This document shows positions 61,372-64,000 of a stretch of DNA of 64,000 nt, one piece after another. The stretch comes from DATMNI01 sp963817515 (GTDB lineage Bacteria > Acidobacteriota > Terriglobia > Bryobacterales > Bryobacteraceae). The stretch spans positions 310,001-374,000 of the forward strand of contig CAWFPJ010000031.1 in assembly GCA_963817515.1 (NCBI GenBank). The letters are read 5' to 3'. The notes beneath the pieces were generated by a model. That model did no database searches. It had not been told where the DNA came from and was given only the letters and a program-made list of their open reading frames with translations. Both the position numbers and the translations under genes were made by a program. Position 1 is the stretch's first letter, and every line of letters begins with the position of its first letter.

Positions 61372-62370
61372 TTGAAGAATCTGGCAATCATTGGCGCTGG
61401 AAGCTGGGGCACAGCCCTGGCTCTCGTCCTGGCGCCCCGGTTCCCCCGGATGCGGCTATGGGTCTACGAAACCGACCTGGCCGCCCGAATGACGGACAAC
61501 CGGGAGAACGACGTCTATCTGCCGGGTTTTCCCCTGCCTCCGCATATTGAAATAACCAGTGATCTCTCCCAGGCTTTGCAAGACGCCGAAATTGTTCTCA
61601 GCGTGATGCCTTCTCACCTGGTGCGGGGGCTTTACCAGCAGATGCTGCCCTTTCTTAATGATTCGATGATCTTCGTAAGCGCCACAAAAGGGCTCGAGAA
61701 CCTCACACTGCTACGTATGTCGGAGGTTATCCGGGAAGTTCTCGAACCGCACTTCGTTCCGCGGGTTGCGGCAATCTCAGGACCCACCTTTGCCCGTGAA
61801 GTAGCACGGTTTGAGCCTACCGCACTGGTAGTGGCTTCATCCGAGACGGCGCTCACCGAACAGCTGCAGTCGGCCTTTTCCGGTCCAACTTTCCGCCTCT
61901 ACCGGAGCCCTGATCCTATTAGTGTAGAAATTGGCGGTTCCATTAAAAATGTAGTGGCCATCGGAGCTGGCGTGTTACATGGTATGGGGCTAGGTCACAA
62001 CGCCATGGCGGCGCTGATCACCCGCGGCCTGGCGGAGATGACGCGGCTGGCGGTAGCCATGGGGGGGCGGGCGCAGACCCTGTCGGGTTTGGCGGGATTG
62101 GGCGATCTGGTTCTGACCTGCACGGGTGATTTAAGCCGAAACCGGTCTGTGGGAGTGGAATTGGCTCATGGAAGGAAGCTGGACGAAATCGTCAGCTCCA
62201 TGAAGATGGTGGCGGAGGGGATTAAGACTACAAATGCCGCGGCCGACCTGGCCAAGCGCTATTCCGTGGAAATGCCAATCTCGGAGCAGATGTACCAGAT
62301 GTTCCAGTTCGGGAAATCGCCGCGCGAGGCGATTCAGAGTCTGATGGAGCGCTCACTGAAAGGGGAGTGA
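61372..62370 (+). CDS. gpsA: Glycerol-3-phosphate dehydrogenase [NAD(P)+]
   Basis: A 332-residue enzyme starting at TTG 61372. NAD(P)-binding motif LAIIGAGSWGTALALVLAPR, the substrate loop RENDVYLPGFPLPPHI, SATKGLENLTLLRM, AISGPTFAREVARFEPTALV, the catalytic lysine region GGSIKNVVAIGAGVLHGMGL, NAMAALITRGLAEMTRLAVA and LAGLGDLVLTCTGDLSRNR are all present. It reduces dihydroxyacetone phosphate to glycerol-3-phosphate, the head group precursor for phospholipids. It lies 14 bases after plsY and very likely shares its transcript. Confidence 0.95.
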   Translation: MKNLAIIGAGSWGTALALVLAPRFPRMRLWVYETDLAARMTDNRENDVYLPGFPLPPHIEITSDLSQALQDAEIVLSVMPSHLVRGLYQQMLPFLNDSMIFVSATKGLENLTLLRMSEVIREVLEPHFVPRVAAISGPTFAREVARFEPTALVVASSETALTEQLQSAFSGPTFRLYRSPDPISVEIGGSIKNVVAIGAGVLHGMGLGHNAMAALITRGLAEMTRLAVAMGGRAQTLSGLAGLGDLVLTCTGDLSRNRSVGVELAHGRKLDEIVSSMKMVAEGIKTTNAAADLAKRYSVEMPISEQMYQMFQFGKSPREAIQSLMERSLKGE

Positions 62371-62410
62371 GGGCTAAGCGGAATATATTCCCCTCGAAAC
62401 GCAACCTCGG

Positions 62411-63016
62411 ATGGCAGAACGGGTTAAATCCGATATGGGGGGAGCCACGGCGGCTCTCGATTACGACGCTGAGTTGATGCTGCGCGTCAAAGAGGGCGAT
62501 GGCGCGAGCTTCGGTGTATTGTTGGATAAGCACCGCTTGTCTGTAGTTCACTTCCTCTACAGGATGATTCAGAATCACGCTGTAGCCGAGGAGTTGGCGC
62601 AGGAGGTTTTCCTGCGCGTGTATCGTTCGAGGAGCACGTATGAGGCGACCGCGAAATTTACAACCTGGCTCTTTCGGATCGCCACGCATTTGGCCTTAAA
62701 CTCGCTTCGGGATGGTAAGAACGAGCGATTGCAGGAGCATCTGGATGACGACACGCATGAGATGCCAGCGCGGCAAGTGTCCGATTCGCGTCCGTCGGTG
62801 GAACAGTTTATGGTGTATGAGGCCAGGCTCAACGAGGTTCGTCTGGCCGTAGCAAGCCTGCCGGAAAAGCAAAGGGTGGCGGTCCTGATGCACAAGTATG
62901 AGGAGATGGAATACTCACAGATCGCCCGGGTGTTGAGCTGTTCGGAATCGGCTGTAAAATCGCTGTTGTTCCGGGCGTATGAGACTTTGCGCGCACGGCT
63001 GGCGCACATGGCATAA
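62411..63016 (+). CDS. ECF-type RNA polymerase sigma factor
   Basis: A 201-residue protein. Region 2 is DGASFGVLLDKHRLSVVHFL, IQNHAVAEELAQEVFLRVYR and TYEATAKFTTWLFRIATHLA; region 4 is VASLPEKQRVAVLMHKYEEM, YSQIARVLSCSESAVKSLLF and RAYETLRARLAHM. No region 1.1 or 3 is present, as usual for the extracytoplasmic-function group. The next gene encodes an anti-sigma factor with a zinc-finger, 14 bases away. It starts 40 bases after gpsA and may have its own promoter. Target genes cannot be predicted from the sequence, though the DUF3106 gene downstream is probably among its own transcript. Confidence 0.92.
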   Translation: MAERVKSDMGGATAALDYDAELMLRVKEGDGASFGVLLDKHRLSVVHFLYRMIQNHAVAEELAQEVFLRVYRSRSTYEATAKFTTWLFRIATHLALNSLRDGKNERLQEHLDDDTHEMPARQVSDSRPSVEQFMVYEARLNEVRLAVASLPEKQRVAVLMHKYEEMEYSQIARVLSCSESAVKSLLFRAYETLRARLAHMA

Positions 63017-63030
63017 TATCGAGGATTGTT

Positions 63031-63522
63031 ATGAAGTGCCTTATCGAGACTCAGGAAAGCGCGGAGTTGCTGTTGGCGTATTGTGCCCGCAAGCTGGACG
63101 CGGAACGCACAACGCTCTTGGAGCGGCACATCGGGATTTGCCCCGTCTGCCAGGAGTTTGTCAACGGACAGCGAGCGCTTTGGGAAGCATTGGATACCTG
63201 GGAAGCCGCTCCCGTCTCGCCGGATTTCGACCGCCGGCTTTACCAACGAATTGAAAAAGAAGTTTCCTGGTGGGATCTGCTCATCCGCCCGTTCCGCCCG
63301 ATGCTGGTCCGGCAGAGTCTGCCGGTAGCCGCGGCGGCTTTCGCGGTAGTAATGGCGGGTGCTCTCTTACAGCGGCCGGCAGCGGTAAGGGTGGTGCCGA
63401 CGGAGTCCGCACAGGTAGAATCCGTTCAGCCCGAACAAGTAGAGCACGCGCTCGAAGCGATGCAGATGCTCAGCGATTTTAACCACCAGGCTCTGGCCCC
63501 GGCGAGCGAATCGCAGATGTGA
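63031..63522 (+). CDS. Zinc-finger anti-sigma factor with one transmembrane helix
   Basis: A 163-residue protein following the sigma factor by 14 bases. The N-terminal anti-sigma domain has the HxxxCxxC core (ERHIGICPVCQEFV) preceded by AELLLAYCARKLDAERTTLL. An amphipathic region and one transmembrane helix (SLPVAAAAFAVVMAGALL) follow, with a short outer tail rich in Glu, Gln and Ala. In this group the zinc-binding domain masks the sigma factor, and an envelope signal releases it. The rather short outer part holds no recognisable sensor domain. The DUF3106 gene starts 37 bases later. Confidence 0.88.
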   Translation: MKCLIETQESAELLLAYCARKLDAERTTLLERHIGICPVCQEFVNGQRALWEALDTWEAAPVSPDFDRRLYQRIEKEVSWWDLLIRPFRPMLVRQSLPVAAAAFAVVMAGALLQRPAAVRVVPTESAQVESVQPEQVEHALEAMQMLSDFNHQALAPASESQM

Positions 63523-63559
63523 CGGCTCGGATTGATGTGACGCCGAGATCTACGTACGA

Positions 63560-64000
63560 ATGACCCGCGCCTTTCAAATTGCGGGAGTGCTGTTGTTAGC
63601 CGCAGCTTCCGGGCTCTGTCAGCAAAAGGTTAACGGCAAGCCTCCCAAGGCTGCGCCAGGGCCAGCGGCTTCTCCCGCGACCAGGCCCAACAATCCCCGG
63701 CTCAATCCGGAGCTCAATCAGCGTAAAAACACCGGCCCGAATATTCCGAATCCAGCGGCGAGGCCGTTGCAGCGGATGATGGCCATGACTCCGGAACAGC
63801 GGGAACGCATATTGGAGAAGTTACCTCCACAGCAGCAGGCCAACGTGCGGCAGCGGCTGGAGACTTTCGATAAACTGCCTCCGGCCGAGAAGGCCCGCCG
63901 CTTACAGTTGCTGCAGGGGTTCTCAGATCTGCCTCCGGAGAAGCAGCGAATTCTCGAAAAGCAGCTTCCGGCGTACAACGCTCTACCGCCCGAGAAGAAG
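63560..64000 (+). CDS. Exported DUF3106-like protein (cut by window end)
   Basis: An open frame from ATG 63560 runs to the end of the window (147 codons so far) with no stop. A signal peptide (GVLLLAAASGLCQQ) is followed by a Pro/Asn-rich stretch and then repeats of about 24 residues: MTPEQRERILEKLPPQQQ, FDKLPPAEKARRLQLLQGF and SDLPPEKQRILEKQLPAY. This LPPEx-R pattern is that of DUF3106 proteins, periplasmic proteins of unknown role. Position right after the sigma/anti-sigma pair suggests it is part of the regulated output or takes part in signal sensing. Confidence 0.78.
   Translation, partial: MTRAFQIAGVLLLAAASGLCQQKVNGKPPKAAPGPAASPATRPNNPRLNPELNQRKNTGPNIPNPAARPLQRMMAMTPEQRERILEKLPPQQQANVRQRLETFDKLPPAEKARRLQLLQGFSDLPPEKQRILEKQLPAYNALPPEKK

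Noticed and set aside
1..64000. CRISPR arrays, tRNA or rRNA genes, insertion sequences, prophage
   Set aside because: No regularly spaced repeats, cloverleaf-like segments, transposase or integrase motifs were seen in any intergenic region; a covariance-model scan would be needed to exclude a small RNA gene.

Overview
The window comes from a high-GC, Gram-negative soil-type bacterium, most probably an acidobacterium of the Bryobacterales / Candidatus Solibacter group. The main evidence is the C-terminal domain of the protein at 1825-3774 and of the gene remnant at 24060-24540, which match the family usually listed as the Solibacter-type C-terminal domain (TIGR03437). LolA-like periplasmic proteins, ECF sigma/zinc-finger anti-sigma pairs and a lipid A acyltransferase fit this. 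I saw no rRNA, tRNA, CRISPR array, transposase or phage gene.

Layout. 1-1.8 kb: end of a heavy-metal RND efflux operon on the minus strand, with a 24-bp tandem repeat upstream. 1.8-8.7 kb: secreted and envelope proteins (BNR-repeat protein, FecR-domain protein, POTRA-like protein, FtsB). 8.8-12.2 kb: cutA, a HAD phosphatase and a degenerate histidine-kinase-like protein, plus strand. 12.2-18.0 kb: SAM hydrolase-like protein, then cysteine desulfurase, mnmA, an LpxL-type acyltransferase and a hybrid kinase. 18.0-24.0 kb: PilZ protein, an M16 peptidase pair with a LolA-like partner, and a methyltransferase. 24.0-26.9 kb: a decayed gene, thiE and an amino-acid permease.

27-50 kb is a surface-polysaccharide island. 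It holds an ABC exporter (Wzm/Wzt type), a methyltransferase with a coiled coil apparently fused to a GT4 glycosyltransferase, more GT2/GT4 enzymes, a large membrane protein, three more methyltransferases, a desaturase-like enzyme, WecE/WecD-type sugar enzymes, a polyprenyl-phosphate glycosyltransferase, a heparinase II/III-type lyase and an asparagine synthase. nadE sits inside it. The 35-39.5 kb stretch looks less GC-rich than the rest.

51.9-59.4 kb, minus strand, is the most interesting block. In transcription order it encodes an FHA protein, a 30-residue membrane peptide, a PP2C phosphatase, a Ser/Thr kinase with TPR-like tail, a RodA/FtsW protein with an unusual insertion, a penicillin-binding protein and a second FHA protein. 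It has the same parts list as the actinobacterial fhaA-fhaB-pstP-rodA-pbpA-pknAB locus, and suggests a phospho-signalling switch on peptidoglycan synthesis. 59.5-64 kb returns to housekeeping: 3-methyladenine glycosylase, RNA ligase/phosphodiesterase, plsY, gpsA, then an ECF sigma factor, its anti-sigma factor and a DUF3106 protein cut by the window end.

Caution: between 24 and 58.5 kb about fourteen single-base reading-frame breaks interrupt otherwise well-conserved genes, many in or beside short homopolymers. Because essential-looking genes are hit, sequencing or assembly indels are the likelier cause. Such genes are annotated over their whole extent and the break position is given.
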